This document shows positions 37,388 to 49,529 of a DNA stretch of 64,000 nucleotides, piece by piece; position 1 is the stretch's first letter, and each line of letters starts with the position of its first letter. Below the pieces are notes generated by a model. It was not told where the DNA came from. It did no database searches and saw only the letters and a program-made list of their open reading frames with translations. The translations under genes and the position numbers were made by a program. Location: positions 682,001 through 746,000 of the forward strand of contig JAQFVV010000347.1 in NCBI GenBank assembly GCA_028023455.1, written 5' to 3'. Origin of the DNA: Epiperipatus broadwayi. Its lineage: Eukaryota > Onychophora > Udeonychophora > Euonychophora > Peripatidae.

Positions 37388-38000
37388 AATTACCTACAGC
37401 AATTTCATCTTTCATTTGTCTACCAATTCTAGCATTAAAGTCTCCCATAACAATTTTAAAATGTTGTTTACTCTGATCAAAAGCCTTTTGTACATCCATA
37501 TAAAAATCTTCTACTACTTCATCACTATGAGAACTTGTTGGGGAATAAACCTGAATTATCTGCATTTGGTATCTGCCATTAAGTTGTATAACTAATCTTG
37601 CAACTCTGTCCGATACACCATCAATCTCCACAATATTGTTCTTCCACTTTTTATTTATAATGAATCCTACTCCACTTGTATTTCCAATAGGTGTGCCTTT
37701 ATAATAGAGTATATGACCACTTTTTAAATCAAGTATCTCTTCACCTTTTCTTCTAACTTCACAAAGTCCAATAATGTCCCATTTAATGTAAGACAATTCT
37801 TCTAATTCTTGCAATCTTCCTTCACTTGAAAGTGATCTGCAGTTGTAAGTACCTAAATAAAAAGTCATCATCAAATGGCAGCCTGGGTCCACAATCAGGG
37901 GATTCTTAGCACCCTCCGCCTTCGGCCACCAACCGCTGCCTTGGTTGGTGACTTTACAACCTCCTGGGAATAAGGGCCATGCTTTATTTTTGTCTGTCAA
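37299..38000 (-). pseudogene. RTE copy 4 endonuclease domain (233 codons)
   Basis: APE-type endonuclease of the RTE polyprotein, which nicks target DNA to prime reverse transcription. Visible motifs in order: TYNCRSLSSEGRLQELEELS, IIGLCEVRRKGEE (catalytic Glu), VGFIINKKWKNNIVEIDGVS, QVYSPTSSHSDEVVEDFYMD, IVMGDFNARIGRQ (GDFN). It begins at an ATG after the 5' UTR, as copy 1 does. An indel in an A-rich run near 37329-37340 shifts the frame. The reading then passes to the 545-codon frame, which overlaps and carries the rest of the endonuclease, including the SDHRLVR motif. Confidence 0.92.
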
Positions 38001-38325
38001 TATTGTATATATGTATTGGAAAAATATTTATCATTTACACAAACATTCATTTTGCCTTAGCAGGCACTGAGAATAAAGACCATGGTGTTTCTTGATCTTA
38101 AACTCAGAGGTAAAAAGCCAATAAACTCTCCATGCTGGCTAATGCGTGTTGGTGAGCAGCCCATCCATGTTCGTATACTATATGAATAATCACATAGTAA
38201 TAACAGCTGCAATGACAAGAATGTATGAAGTGGACATTAGGAATTTGCCCTGCTCGGTTCCTTTAAGGCCTCCAAGAGGAATCAAAGGGTCTCCTTCAGT
38301 TAATAGCAAACTCCTTTCTGCAGCC

Positions 38326-39042
38326 ACAATATATATATATATATATATACATACTAATGAAAGAAAAAACAATACTCTGTAAAGCTACTTTATCATTGAA
38401 TTAGTTCATATATATATATATATATATATAACTCAAACTAATATTTCTTTATTATAACATATCATTAAAGTTAGAATTTTCAATAAAGTCACAATGTGCA
38501 AACTAAGCTATAACGCTCCATGATTTATTTGTCAGTGATAACTGATAATAAAATTATTTTTATAGCTAAACAATTGATTTAAAAGAGCTATTGAACTGTA
38601 ATATCATGTATATTAAAACAAAAACTTTTATATCATTGTTGTCAAAATAAATGATTTAATATATAATTTCAACTTCACCTTTGATAATAGTGATATCTAA
38701 AACAGTTACTATGAAACTGGCAATCAAATATATATATATAAGGATGAAGTGATATCAAATGTTCATATATATATATATAAGGATGAAGTGATATCAAATG
38801 TTCATAAACTGCTTATGGTACTTTTTAAATTTTTAATGAAAAACTTGATCAATTTTGCATAATATTCACCCTCAACTGTTGACCTAGAAATGACTGATAA
38901 TCCATCAGCATAAAAAATAATAACATTTCTACATTGATAGATGGATTATTGGTCATTTTTAGAACATCTGTAAAGATTAAAAGACATATCATGGAAAGAT
39001 AGGTTATTTTTTTCACTAATAGCTAATACATAAACAATTTAG

Positions 39043-39080
<38 letters not shown>
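38326..39080. repeat. (AT)n tracts and a 39 bp tandem duplication
   Basis: (AT)n runs at ~38331-38350, 38408-38430, 38729-38740 and 39045-39080. Within 38728-38805, tatatatatataaggatgaa plus gtgatatcaaatgttca occurs twice, 39 bp apart. The rest is AT-rich without genes. Confidence 0.8.
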
Positions 39081-39083
<3 letters not shown>

Positions 39084-39250
39084 ATTCCAAGAGATTGTAA
39101 AAAACCCAGAAAGAGACCACATGTTATATGGATGGATAAAATAAAAAAGTGTGCAGGGGTGATGTGGAGAAGAAAAGCTAAAGATCGGAAATGATGGATT
39201 AAACTTGGAGAGACCTTCATCTTGCAGTGGATTGATAATCGTTGATGATA
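39081..39250 (+). mobile_element. RTE copy 5, 170 bp tail fragment
   Basis: aggattccaagagattgtaa, acccagaaagagaccacatg, gtgcaggggtgatgtggaga, cttggagagaccttcatctt and gcagtggattgataat match the ends of copies 1-4, finishing in gttgatga. It is embedded between (AT)n tracts, which may have served as target or grown afterwards. Confidence 0.9.
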
Positions 39251-40025
39251 TATATATATATGTGTGTGTGCATATATGGAATTTAATATACTTCAATTAA
39301 TTACATATTTACAGATCAATAAACTGTTCACAAAATTAAAATTTTATTTAAAAATACATAAAACTATTAAGCACTTTGATCTTTATTTTATAAGCACATT
39401 TTAAAAATATTATGTTAATAAGTTATTTTTAACATATCTTTTCATCCTATTTTTTTGAATTATAATTGCATTCATTCTCTAAGTGAATCCAATTAACTTG
39501 TAAATTCATGAAAACAAAATTGTAGCTTTCAATAATACTTGCCCTTTAAACATTGTACTGCAACCCAGGAAAGATTCCACATTGATACTATAATTACATA
39601 GTGAATGGTCAGAAGTAACATGAAATGGCTTTGCACCTGTATTAGTATTGTTTCCTTCATGATATTGAATTTCAAGGTTACGTTTTAATGCTAATAATTC
39701 TACAATTTAGTTTTTTTTTTCCTAGATGGCAGATATAATCAAAAGATGCTTTTTGCATGATATGGTAAAATATTTTACTTTATTTTTACAGAGACAAAAG
39801 GTTATTTTAATGATAATTTTTTGTTTCAATATTATTTTCCTTTTAATTATTTTATTTAAATGAACATTTTTAAAAAGTTTAATATAGCAAATTAAGTCAC
39901 TATTTTTTTATACTTTTTATCAACAATTGAAAATTGTTGTTTAATTTTTGCATTATTTAAAATAATTCATTTTAAATAGTTTGTTCAATAAAAAATTATC
40001 TTAAATATAATATATCAACTTTGCA
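39251..40025. other. AT-rich intergenic DNA
   Basis: Nothing recognised. Confidence 0.4.
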
Positions 40026-40505
40026 AATAAATGAAATTAAACTGAGAGAGTGCAAACCTCTCGAGCACTTCTGACTATCACCAGCCAATCAGATCAAGGA
40101 CTGAGACAGAGAATTTAACAAGAAAAAGGTGGTTCCACCTTCTTCTTTACTTGTCTTTCTATATATCCAAGCCAGTCTAAAGTACTTAGATCTGAAAGCA
40201 TGAATCTTAAATATCTTCACACTCAACACACTGAGTTCAAATTACAAACATACAGCGTAAAATCTTTTGACTTACTACACAGTAGTTTTTTGATGTTATA
40301 ACTTGCAGCAATGTATGTAAATAATATTTATTTTATAAAGTGCAGACGGTATTGAAATTAAACTGAGAGTGCAAACCTCTCAAGCACTTCTCTGTCTCAG
40401 TGCTTGATCTGATTGGCTGGTGCTAGTCAGAAGCGCTTGAGAGGTTTGCACTCTCTCAGTTTAATTTCAATACTATCTGCACTTTATAAAATAAATATTA
40501 TTTAC
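40026..40505. repeat. Nested palindromes: long hairpin (40317-40505) plus an inverted partial copy (40026-40108)
   Basis: The hairpin arms 40317-40389 and 40431-40505 are reverse complements over ~73 bp apart from a small insertion: gtaaataatatttattttat, aaagtgcaga, attgaaattaaactgagag, gcaaacctctcaagc. The ~41 nt loop contains ctgattggctgg. The unit at 40026-40108 repeats one arm and the loop in opposite orientation (gagagagtgcaaacctctcg, caccagccaatcagatcaag). A separate small hairpin, aggtggttccacct, lies at ~40130. Non-coding; MITE or foldback type. Confidence 0.8.
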
Positions 40506-43500
40506 AAATAAATGAAAATAAACAGAAATAAATAATCAATCAAAAGAAATACTTTTTAGCATTATCAATAAATATACTTTTTTTAATGAAATAAAATTAT
40601 TTCCACTAAAGTTTCCATCGATAAAATGAATTTTGACAAAGAATGCATTCAAGCATTAAAGTCATTTTTAGAATATTAAAATTTCATTTATATTTGTGAT
40701 AAATAAAAAATAATAATGAAGTGGGCATTTTTATAACAATAGAAGTTTGTTACTTTAATTATAAGATTTTCAATGTTTACCATTATATGGTAAAAGACAC
40801 TTATTTTCTGAGATCCAAATATTGAAATTCATTTTATAAAAGTAAGAGTAAATATGAGAATAAGTTATGCATAAAATTTCATATTATTCATTTATAAATT
40901 TTTAATTAAATAATTTTGTTTTAAAAGCAAATATATTCAAATAAAATCTGAATCAACATATTATTTTCCTCCTGACAGATATTTAATTTTATTTCACAAA
41001 AGTAAAAAAGTAAGTAAGTAAATAATAGTGGCATTTCTCAATTATACCTGAAAAGATAAAATTAATCATAATGCATAAAATATGTTATCCTCTTTTTGTA
41101 AAGGCATCTGATTTTTATTGGCAGATGCTGATGTCTAGATATTTTAATTTAAACTAATATCAATCATGACATATTTAGTTCAAGGTATGTAAAATGATTG
41201 AACAAACATTACAAAATAGTCAGAAATAAACCACTATAGATCCCATAAAACAGTGATTGCAGTACATATTTATTCGCTTACAATGTTCTGTATCTCAGCT
41301 GTAATGAATACAGTAAAGTTTAAACATAGACAGATTTCATGAGTTAAGTTGATTTTAAAATTATTCACCACTTATTGAACATTTTTTGAAAGCTTTATTT
41401 TTAAATAGTGTGTTAAATTTCATATATTCTATTGTAAAATTTTAGTTTAAAAAAATCCATAATTAAATAGAAAACCTTTTTTTGCAAGGCTTTGGCTTGC
41501 TTTGGTGAGCATCCATTTGTGTTTTTGATGTTACAACTTTATGACATTATTTGGAAAAAATAGTTTGAATAACAGAAAACATTACTATTTTGTATTTATT
41601 AATATAGATGTAAATTTCCTTATTGGTCAGATTGGATCAAACTTTGATTGTGATTGAGTAAAAGTCATATGTTATTATTCATCAGTTATTTTTTATTAAT
41701 AAAATTACTAAAGAAAAATAATCAGAATTATTTTAATTTAACTTCTAAAAATTGAATTATTATTTTTTCAAATTGCTCAAATATAATGGGGAAAAAAACC
41801 ATAACTATAAAAAAAATGTATAAAAAATTGCCAAAAATTGCCTGCAATAAAACAAAAAAAATTTTTTTAACATATATATATATGTTAAAACGAAGATTTG
41901 CATGGGTTAAATATATAAAATACATATTTTGTGGGTTCGTCCGTGTTAAAAACTTTTAATATTAATATACTGACATTTCGACTTGGTCACACAAGCCATC
42001 CACAGAGTTATAACTCGCAATATATATATACACCATTAATTTCTTTTGATATAGAAACAGAAATGTTAATTATTTATTTCTGTTGTTTTTTTCTTCTTTT
42101 AAAATTAAATATTCATTAATAAAAATCTAAATCTAATCACATTATTAGTCAATATATTGTGAAAATGATTACAAGTATATAAATAATTATAAAAAATAGA
42201 TGGTAATTGAATGTCACTGATTTGTTAACAGCAGTCAACATTATTCATTTCTTTTGATTATTCTTTTTCTAAAATTTTAATATATTTAAATGCAGGTCTA
42301 TATTTAAGCACAGTATTAGCAAATATATTGTAAAAAATATAGTTACAAATGTAAATAATTATGAAAAATATATTTTTTCATGTTCAAATTCTAATATAAA
42401 AGAATTTAAAATTTTACATGTGATTTCTGTTGTTGACAGAAACTCCTACTCAACAATAGTTGGGATTGACAGTTCTTTTAAGCATTATATAAGGTAAAAG
42501 GGGATGGACAATTGGTTCATTGTAATATCATATACAGCCACCAAAATACAATTTTTTTTGCTAAAATAATGTCATCTGCAGATTTTTAAAAAAATTCAAA
42601 TAGTAATTTATATTAAGCTTAGTTTTTACAATAAAATAAATGTAAAATGAAAGAAATTTGACAAAAATGGCCAAGAATTGGTGCATTTAAGGAAATGATG
42701 GTTCTAAACCATTGTTATCACCCTAAAGGTTAAAATTTAGAATTATTTTTGCATAATAATTATATATTAATTATTACAAATCAAGAATATAAATTAATAA
42801 TTTATTTTGAATGGATTTATTTTACTTTTAAAATAGTATGTTATAATTTTGGGCAACACAAATTTACCCTGAAAGTCTTTACAACTTTAGTTAATATGTA
42901 ACAAATACAATTAGTAACTGCATACATAAAAATATTCACCGTTGAAGCATAATTTGATTAGTTTAAGAGAAATAAATATTTATTCATTTATAATTTTAAA
43001 ATGTCATAAAAGCAAGATTTTTGAAAATAAAAATAATATTTCTAGCAAAGATGACATACAAGGTTTTTGTTTTAATTATAATCATATTTTTTAAATATTT
43101 TTAAATATCAAATGTAAATATTTAAAATTATTTCATTTGTAAACAAAAATATCTATCAACTATAGTCATATTTAGTATATTCTGATAAGTAATAATTTAA
43201 ACATAAAGTTGAATGTTTGTAGAAAGTGAAAATAAAGAAAACTGTCAGAATGTTAGAGGATGTCAAAGGAGTTAACTCTTTTATATCAATGTTTTACCAA
43301 AGTGGCAATTTAAGTTTATGATATAAAATTTTCATTATAGTATTAAAATCTTTGTTTAATATTATGAATCAATAAATTGGAATTGCTTTGTTAAAAATAT
43401 AAGTTTACAAATGAAAAAAATTCTAACAAAAATACATTTGAACTTTCCATATATAAAAAATAAAAATGTAAAATATAAAACTACAACAATAATTTTTACT

Positions 43501-44245
43501 TGATTGTTTTTTTATTGTCATGTTACTGAACAAAATAAATTGTCAAATTTTTTGTTGAATAAATTTCATATTTTAAAAAATTTAAACAAAGTCATCATAA
43601 ATTTATGAAATTTTGTTTTAAATATGAAAATTACATTTTTATTTATTAAATCATCATAAAAATTAAATTATTTACTGTTTGAGAGAATTTTTTAACTTAT
43701 GTTTTTTTAAAAATGTAATATATATCAGAAAATATATGAATATAATATAAATGTATTACTTTTTTAATATTTATTGTAAAAATATTTTGTAAAAATAATC
43801 ATAATTCTTTAAATGTATTATGAAATTATACAATATTTTTGATATTGCTAAAAAACATTAGGGGGTGTTTAGAAGTTTGTTATTACACTTAGAAGTAATG
43901 AATCCAACAATCACAAAACTCTAGTATTTTGTCAGTTGATATTGAAGTTTTCTTATATAAACTATTGACAAAGTCAGATTTTTTTAAAAACAGATAAATC
44001 AATTATTACAAATTTATACTACAAAAATATGTAATAGTAACAAAATCATGATAAAAAGTCCAAAAAGTGGATGAAAGCTGAAGCAATGCAGCTCACTATT
44101 CCATAAGACAGTAATTATTATTATAGAGGATTAAAATAAATAATTAATAAAAACAGTTTATTTTTATACTAACAGTTTTTAAAACACAAATAACATTAGA
44201 AAACACCAAAGTGTTTTAGACTGACATTAATATATATATATATAT
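40506..44245. other. Long AT-rich intergenic stretch
   Basis: About 3.7 kb without a supported gene. 41745-41870 resembles the entry of the tandem array at 26181-26310 (acttctaaaaattgaat, then caaattg, ataactata, gcaataaaacaaaa), so it is a dispersed repeat fragment. Elsewhere the sequence is mostly A/T. Confidence 0.45.
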
Positions 44246-46121
44246 TGAGCCAGATTGATTTTCGATTCAATTGTTTTATTGCTAAAATTAAAAAGGGAAA
44301 ACAACTTCATTTTCATTAAATGTCTAATGCTAAATTTTTTTTATTATTATTTCAAAACACATATGCATTTATATTTTCACATTTATATTTTAAAATAGAT
44401 TATTTAATGTTTATAAAATTGATTTAGAATAGTTTACTTTCACTACTTTGTTTATAAAATTGATTTAAAAATACTTTACTTTCACCGCCTGTTTTAATCA
44501 AAAAGCTTGCTAATTATATATTCCTGTTGCTTTTATTTTTAATCATTTTTAAAGTTAATTCTAAAAGTCTAAAAGCGGAGATTTAGTTTTGTATTTGTTA
44601 TTTTGGATACAATAATCCCTGGTTGGAATTCTTAAATTAGATTGAGCGGGAAATTAATATTTGCCCTGCAGGAGATATAGAATTAGAGACTAATGAAAGT
44701 TTTTCATGGGAAATGTAGCGAGGCAAGGATAGCCCGCCAATTTTTGGAGAGAGAATAGATTCATTATTAGATACACACTTGGATTATGGCCTGCAAAGAG
44801 ATACCATTGTGAGTAGCTGTTCAGATGTTTAATTCCTACTAAAAACTTAAATAATTATTGACAAACTTCATTGCTGTGCAAGATGTCAAAATCCACCGCT
44901 ATGAGTTTTGCCATCATTAGAATGTCTGGCTAATTTAAACAAAGGACGGACCCACGCCTACCAGCTCTCCTTCAGTCATGCCATGAACCTCTAAAATAAA
45001 CACTGCCTCTACCTTGCCACTGTCAAAGGACCTGAAAGATGAACTATTATCAAAAGTGCGCACTCGTCACTAAATCACTAGAACTCTGCCTTACCATAAG
45101 CTAAACTTTTTCCTATTCTAGCCAGGGTAAATAAATTGCATTTAATTAAATCTCCGCTCAATCTAATGATAAATATGTTTTAAAATGGTATTGATTGTTT
45201 TTTTTTAATTATTTATTATCTGTATGTACTCTTTTCTAGTATTTAAAGTGTGTCTTGGAATCTTAGTTTTAAGATTCCAAGTTTGTTTGCAATTTTCGTT
45301 TATCAGAGGGTGCATTAGGAGATTGTATTTTATATGTTTAATATATACCTGATTATTTCGTTAACTATTACAAAACGCATTGGCAGTTTTCATAGTCTTT
45401 ATTTATTCACCTGCCCTTAGTTGTAAAATAAAGAATCTTTAAGCATGTTTCATTTGCGCTTTTTGTGCAAACAACAAAATCTTTTTGCTGGCTATTTGTC
45501 AAGTTATTTCTTCGGGTTGTCTGAAAGTAGTCATTTCTTTCTGGATTACGTAAGATCATAATCAAATATCTTTTGCTGTCTTGTAAGTGAGATCAACCAT
45601 GTTTACTTTGAATGTAGTATTACGTGCAGCAGTCCTGCGGCATTTTAACGACAGTAATTAGAATATTACTGCTCGGACGTTCACGCTGGTTACGTTGATT
45701 TCCGGCAGGACAGTAACTGTTTTATTATCCCTGATTCAGGAAGCTAGGGTTGTTGTTTGTTTTTGTAATTTTACAACTGGCCAGCAAGAAGATATTATCC
45801 TAACCATTTCTTATATTTTAAGTGAGAGAATTTTATTGCCAAAATGTTTAATGCCTTCATGTTTGTCGTACTCTTGTGCACTCTCTGGTAAATATACGTA
45901 TGTTAACATAAGTCACTTTTATATTCATGGCTAGATGTCTTTACTATATTGTCTAACTTATAAAATTAATAAATTGTTTAAATTTATTTGGCTGACGTTT
46001 GTCTTTGTGCTTTGATTTCTCAGCTGTCTAAATAATATTTAAGATATCTTGTTCCTCCCTGAGTGTAGTTCAGTGCCTTTTGATTCGCATATCCTGTCCA
46101 CCCTAAAATAAATGTCTAGTT
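44246..46121 (+). repeat. Gypsy 5' LTR (upstream copy of direct repeat)
   Basis: It matches 50872-52748 with about 27 substitutions and one T-run indel counted by eye (~1.4%). The homology starts TGAGCC but ends ...gtctagtt, not in CA. The primer-binding site is ~84 bp further on, and gttaca at 46185-46190 is a plausible true end. The true LTR may therefore run to ~46190, with its first ~80 bp missing here. Inside, ttagattgagcgg (44637) and its complement ccgctcaatctaa (45160) form an internal inverted pair present in both LTRs. Confidence 0.9.
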
Positions 46122-46204
46122 CCTATTTTCGGACTAGTGGCGCCCCCAGGGTCAGTATATGTGAATCTCAAAGATCTTTCTCCCGTTACATATATAGTAA
46201 TTTT

Positions 46205-46222
46205 TGGCACCCAACATGGGGC
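46205..46222 (+). promoter_or_regulatory. Primer-binding site, tRNA-Lys type
   Basis: tggcacccaacatggggc matches the known site complementary to the 3' end of tRNA-Lys(1,2), tggcgcccaacgtggggc, at 16 of 18 positions. Both mismatches are CpG to CpA changes. It begins with TGG (the complement of the tRNA CCA end) just after the 5' LTR, as expected. Confidence 0.85.
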
Positions 46223-46361
46223 TTCCGAGTTATCAAACCCATGTGAGATTTTGTTTAGATGGTTGAGAAAGATTTCAGGTGTAAGTGGCAAGATCTAGTC
46301 AGTAGAGGTTCGATTTTTGTTAATTATTGCATGTATTGTTGGAGCAGTTTGGTAGAATGGG

Positions 46362-46800
46362 GTTTCGTCTTTTTCATATGACATAAATAAATAAACAATA
46401 AATAGCATATTTTCTAAAAAAGTCTGTCAGAGTTAATTTTTTTTTGAAGAGTTAAATATATATAGTTCGTCTTTTTCATATGACAAATAATTAATAAATA
46501 GAAAGTAGCGTCGTATTCGTTTTTAGATTAATTAAAAAAAAAAGATAAAAATAGTTTGTTCGTCTTTTCATATGAAATAATTAATAAACAGTAAACAGCG
46601 TTTGCTTTCATAGCTAAATTTTTATTTTAAAATAGCAAAATAAATATTGGGAAATAAAAATAGTTTGTTCGTCTTTTCATATGAAATAATTAATAAACAG
46701 TAAACAGTGTTTGCTTTCATAGCTAAAGTTTTATTTTAAAATAGCAAAATGAATATTGGGAAGTCTCTTTCTTGTGACAAATAAATAGTTAAATAGTGTT
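46362..46800 (+). repeat. Leader tandem repeats of the Gypsy element (~4-5 units of ~100 bp)
   Basis: The block gttcgtctttt(t)catatga, followed by aataattaataaa and agtaaacagcg-like sequence, starts at about 46362, 46464, 46558 and 46667. A weaker fifth copy is near 46765. Units 3 and 4 are nearly identical over ~100 bp. They lie in the untranslated leader between the primer-binding site and gag. Confidence 0.85.
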
Positions 46801-46919
46801 TTTCTTTTAGATTGATTGGCAAACTTAGTGTTAAATAAATAGTAAGAGGCATTGTTTTCTAAGACTGACAATAAAAGCAAAAATATATATAAATAAATGA
46901 GCTGTTAAAGAGTGCCGAG

Positions 46920-49052
46920 ATGGGAGGGCAAATTTATAAGGAAGTTGAAAATAGGCAAAGTAAACTTAAAGGTACAAGATTGATCCAGATAAAAGTTTTC
47001 AGGGCAGATAATTGGGAAAGTCCAGCTGTGCATCTTGAAAGCCTTCAACAAGTGTTTCAGTTTCATGAATGGAATGAACAAGAAAAGATTGCAGTGGCTT
47101 ATAATCATTTGAAGGGTGTGGCCATAGATTGGTGGCATACTTTAAGTGTAAAGCCACAGACATTTGGGGAGTATGGATATGCCATCATGCACAGTTTTTG
47201 GAGTGAAGAGAAACAATATTGCATCTTTAGAAGAGTTTTGCAGCAAGCATATTCCAAAGGGGATGGAGGAACTTATATGCAGTTTTTCTGTAGTCAAGCC
47301 ACCATACTGAAGTCGTTGATGGCATTGTCTTTGCCAGAAAGCCAGATAATCTCAATAATAAGAAACAATATGCCAGTGGCAATACAACAAGCCATGTTGA
47401 TTAATTATAAAATGTGTATAGAAGAAATAATAACATTATTGACAGAGATTGATTATAGTAGGGATAGAATAGAGAAGGAAAACATACTCGATGGAGATGG
47501 GGGAACAGTATCCAATGTGGTGGTGGATAAAGATGAACCGACATTAGTTGGAGCCAACCAGACTTGTCCCATCATAACTATAAAAATTGGATCCATCACA
47601 GCACAGGCTTTAATTGATTCAGGGAGTCAGATGTCCCTGATTTCCAGTCACTTTTATTCACAGTTAAAACAACAAACTCACCTGTATACATTGCCTCTAA
47701 AGAGACTGCAAGTTACATTGGCTAATGGTAAAAAGGCAAATGTAGAGACAAAGCAGGTTTGGATCCAGCTTCATCTGGGAAACATGGAAGTGGATCAAGT
47801 CTTTTTGATAATGCCCAGGTTGATACAAGATGTCATAGTGGGAACAGATTTTCTTCATCAGCATAAGTGTGTGCTTGATTATGGTCAATGCATATTTCAG
47901 TGTAGAGAAAGCATAATGCCCCTGGAGGGATTAAAAAAGTATCAGTCCTTACAAATACACTGTATGCAGTCAGTCTTAGACACCACTGAAGTAAAGAATA
48001 AGGTGGAACAGTCCATACTAAAGGGGACAGAGCAACATCTTTTAACACAGGTGTTGATGCAGTACCACACAGTTTTTTCTAATAGACCTCGGGCTATTGA
48101 AGGGTATGTTCATCAGATCAATGTAAAGGAGGAAAACCATTTTCAAAGTCGATCTTACCCCATTCAATTTCAATATAAAGCCGAGGTGGATAGTCAGATA
48201 CAACAGATGATCGAATGGGGTGTTATTGGTAAACAAGCATCATCTTATATTAACCCTTTGGTGGTAGTAAAGAAGAAAGATGGGGCAGCTAGAATATGTT
48301 TGGATGCTCGCCGTTTAAATGCTATCACTATTCCTGAAAGAGACATTCCTCCTACAATAACCGAAATTCTGGCTAGATTTCAAGGGAAAACTGTCTTTAG
48401 TATGTTTGACTTGACTTTGAGTTATTGGCAGATACCTCTTCATCCCTCCGATCACCAATATATGGGGTTTCGGTATGAAGGGTATACGTATGTCTTTAAA
48501 CAGATGCCGTTCAGGTTGATCAACAGTGGATCCGGGTTGTTAAGGTGTTTGGATCAGATATTGTCAGAGAAGGTTAAAAATATTATAGTAATGTACATGG
48601 ATGATGTGGTTATTGCATCCAGAAATATTGAAGAGCACTTGGAACATGTGGAGATATTTTTGACCGAGTGCAGTCAAAAAAATATCACGATCAACTTGCA
48701 GAAAAGTTACTTAGCCATGGATGAAGTGGCATTTTTGGGCTTTGTAATTGGGAAGGATGGTATTAAACCCCATCCGGATAAATTAGCTGCAATTGAGCAT
48801 TTCCCTACACCTGCTAACAGACGCCAGGTGAGGTCATTTTTAGGTCTCTGCAACTTTTACCACCGGTTTTATGAAAATTTTGCTGTAGAATCATCATCCT
48901 TAGTCCAGTTATTAAGAAAGGACCAGAAGTGGTTTTGGGGTTCACAACAGGAGCAGGAGTTTTGGCTCATCAAGAAGAATTTTCTGAAACAAGTAGTTCT
49001 GGCTTACCCTGATTTTTCCCAAACATTTTATATTCAAACTGATAGTAGCTGA
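46920..49052 (+). pseudogene. Gypsy gag-protease-RT frame (710 codons)
   Basis: Gag and the first part of pol are in one frame. Residues ~1-195 are gag-like (WESPAVHLESLQQVFQFHEW; YNHLKGVAIDWWHTL), but there is no CCHC zinc knuckle. A retropepsin motif, ALIDSGSQMSLIS, lies at ~231-243 (active-site Asp 233). RT follows: INPLVVVKKKDGAARICLD, FSMFDLTLSYWQIPL, the catalytic box MYMDDVVI (YMDD at 559-562), FLGFVIGKDGIKPHPDKL and FLGLCNFYHRFYENF. The usually invariant MPFGL block reads MPFRL, a likely damaging change. The frame ends at a TGA at 49050-49052 inside the start of RNase H. The start at 46920 is the first ATG of the open frame, after the leader. Confidence 0.93.
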
Positions 49053-49529
49053 CATGGATTGGGAGTAGTATTATTCCAAATTGATGAGCAGAAACGTCAC
49101 AAGGTATTATATTTTTGTAGCCATACCCTAAAAGGGGCTGAAAATAATTATACGACTACTGAAAAGGAGGCTCTGGCCATTGTATGGGCCTTCGGAAAGT
49201 TCAAACAATTCTTGCTGGGCTCAAACATCGTTGTTATTACTGACCATAAATGTTTGGAATTTCTGAATAATAGTTACCTGACAAATGATCGGCTCATTCG
49301 GTGGAGCTTGATCTTGCAGAAATTTCAATATAGAGTGGTCTATTGCCCTGGAAAGGATAACATTGTGGCAGATGTCTTAAGTCAGCACCCCGTAGATCTT
49401 TCACCGCATCACCTAAACTCGGATAACTTAAGTATCGCTGCTATTACATCGGTTATCGATCCATGGAACAGGATTTACGGAAACTACCAGAAATACAGGC
49501 AAGTGATCTGGATTATGCTCCAATGGTAG
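49053..49529 (+). pseudogene. Gypsy RNase H domain
   Basis: It continues in the same frame after the TGA. GVVLFQIDEQKRHKVLYFCS, YTTTEKEALAIVWAFGKFKQ (active-site Glu) and VVITDHKCLEFL are typical Ty3/Gypsy RNase H blocks, followed by RWSLILQKFQYRVVYCPGKD and NIVADVLSQHP. A frameshift near 49460 separates it from integrase. It removes the RNA strand during reverse transcription in intact elements. Confidence 0.92.

Larger units (their letters stand above)
35025..38336 (-). mobile_element. RTE copy 4, full length with 11 bp TSD
   Basis: The best-preserved RTE here. The body is 38325 (ggctgcag 5' end) down to ~35036 ((TGA) 3' tail), about 3.29 kb. It has a ~325 bp 5' UTR, one EN-RT reading region and effectively no 3' UTR. 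Duplications acaatatatat lie at 35025-35035 and 38326-38336; they are low in complexity, but they sit exactly at both element ends. The 5' target side has since expanded as (AT)n. Confidence 0.93.

Noticed and set aside
45695-45934. 79-codon open frame inside the Gypsy LTR, repeated at 52322-52561
   Set aside because: It starts at TTG, not ATG, has no domain, and its repetition is explained by the LTRs being duplicates. It may be chance in a less AT-rich part of the LTR.
46142-46160. tggcgcccccagggtcag at ~46139 as an alternative primer-binding site
   Set aside because: It begins with TGG and sits nearer the end of LTR homology, but the site at 46205 matches a known tRNA-Lys primer sequence at 16 of 18 bases with both mismatches at CpG.
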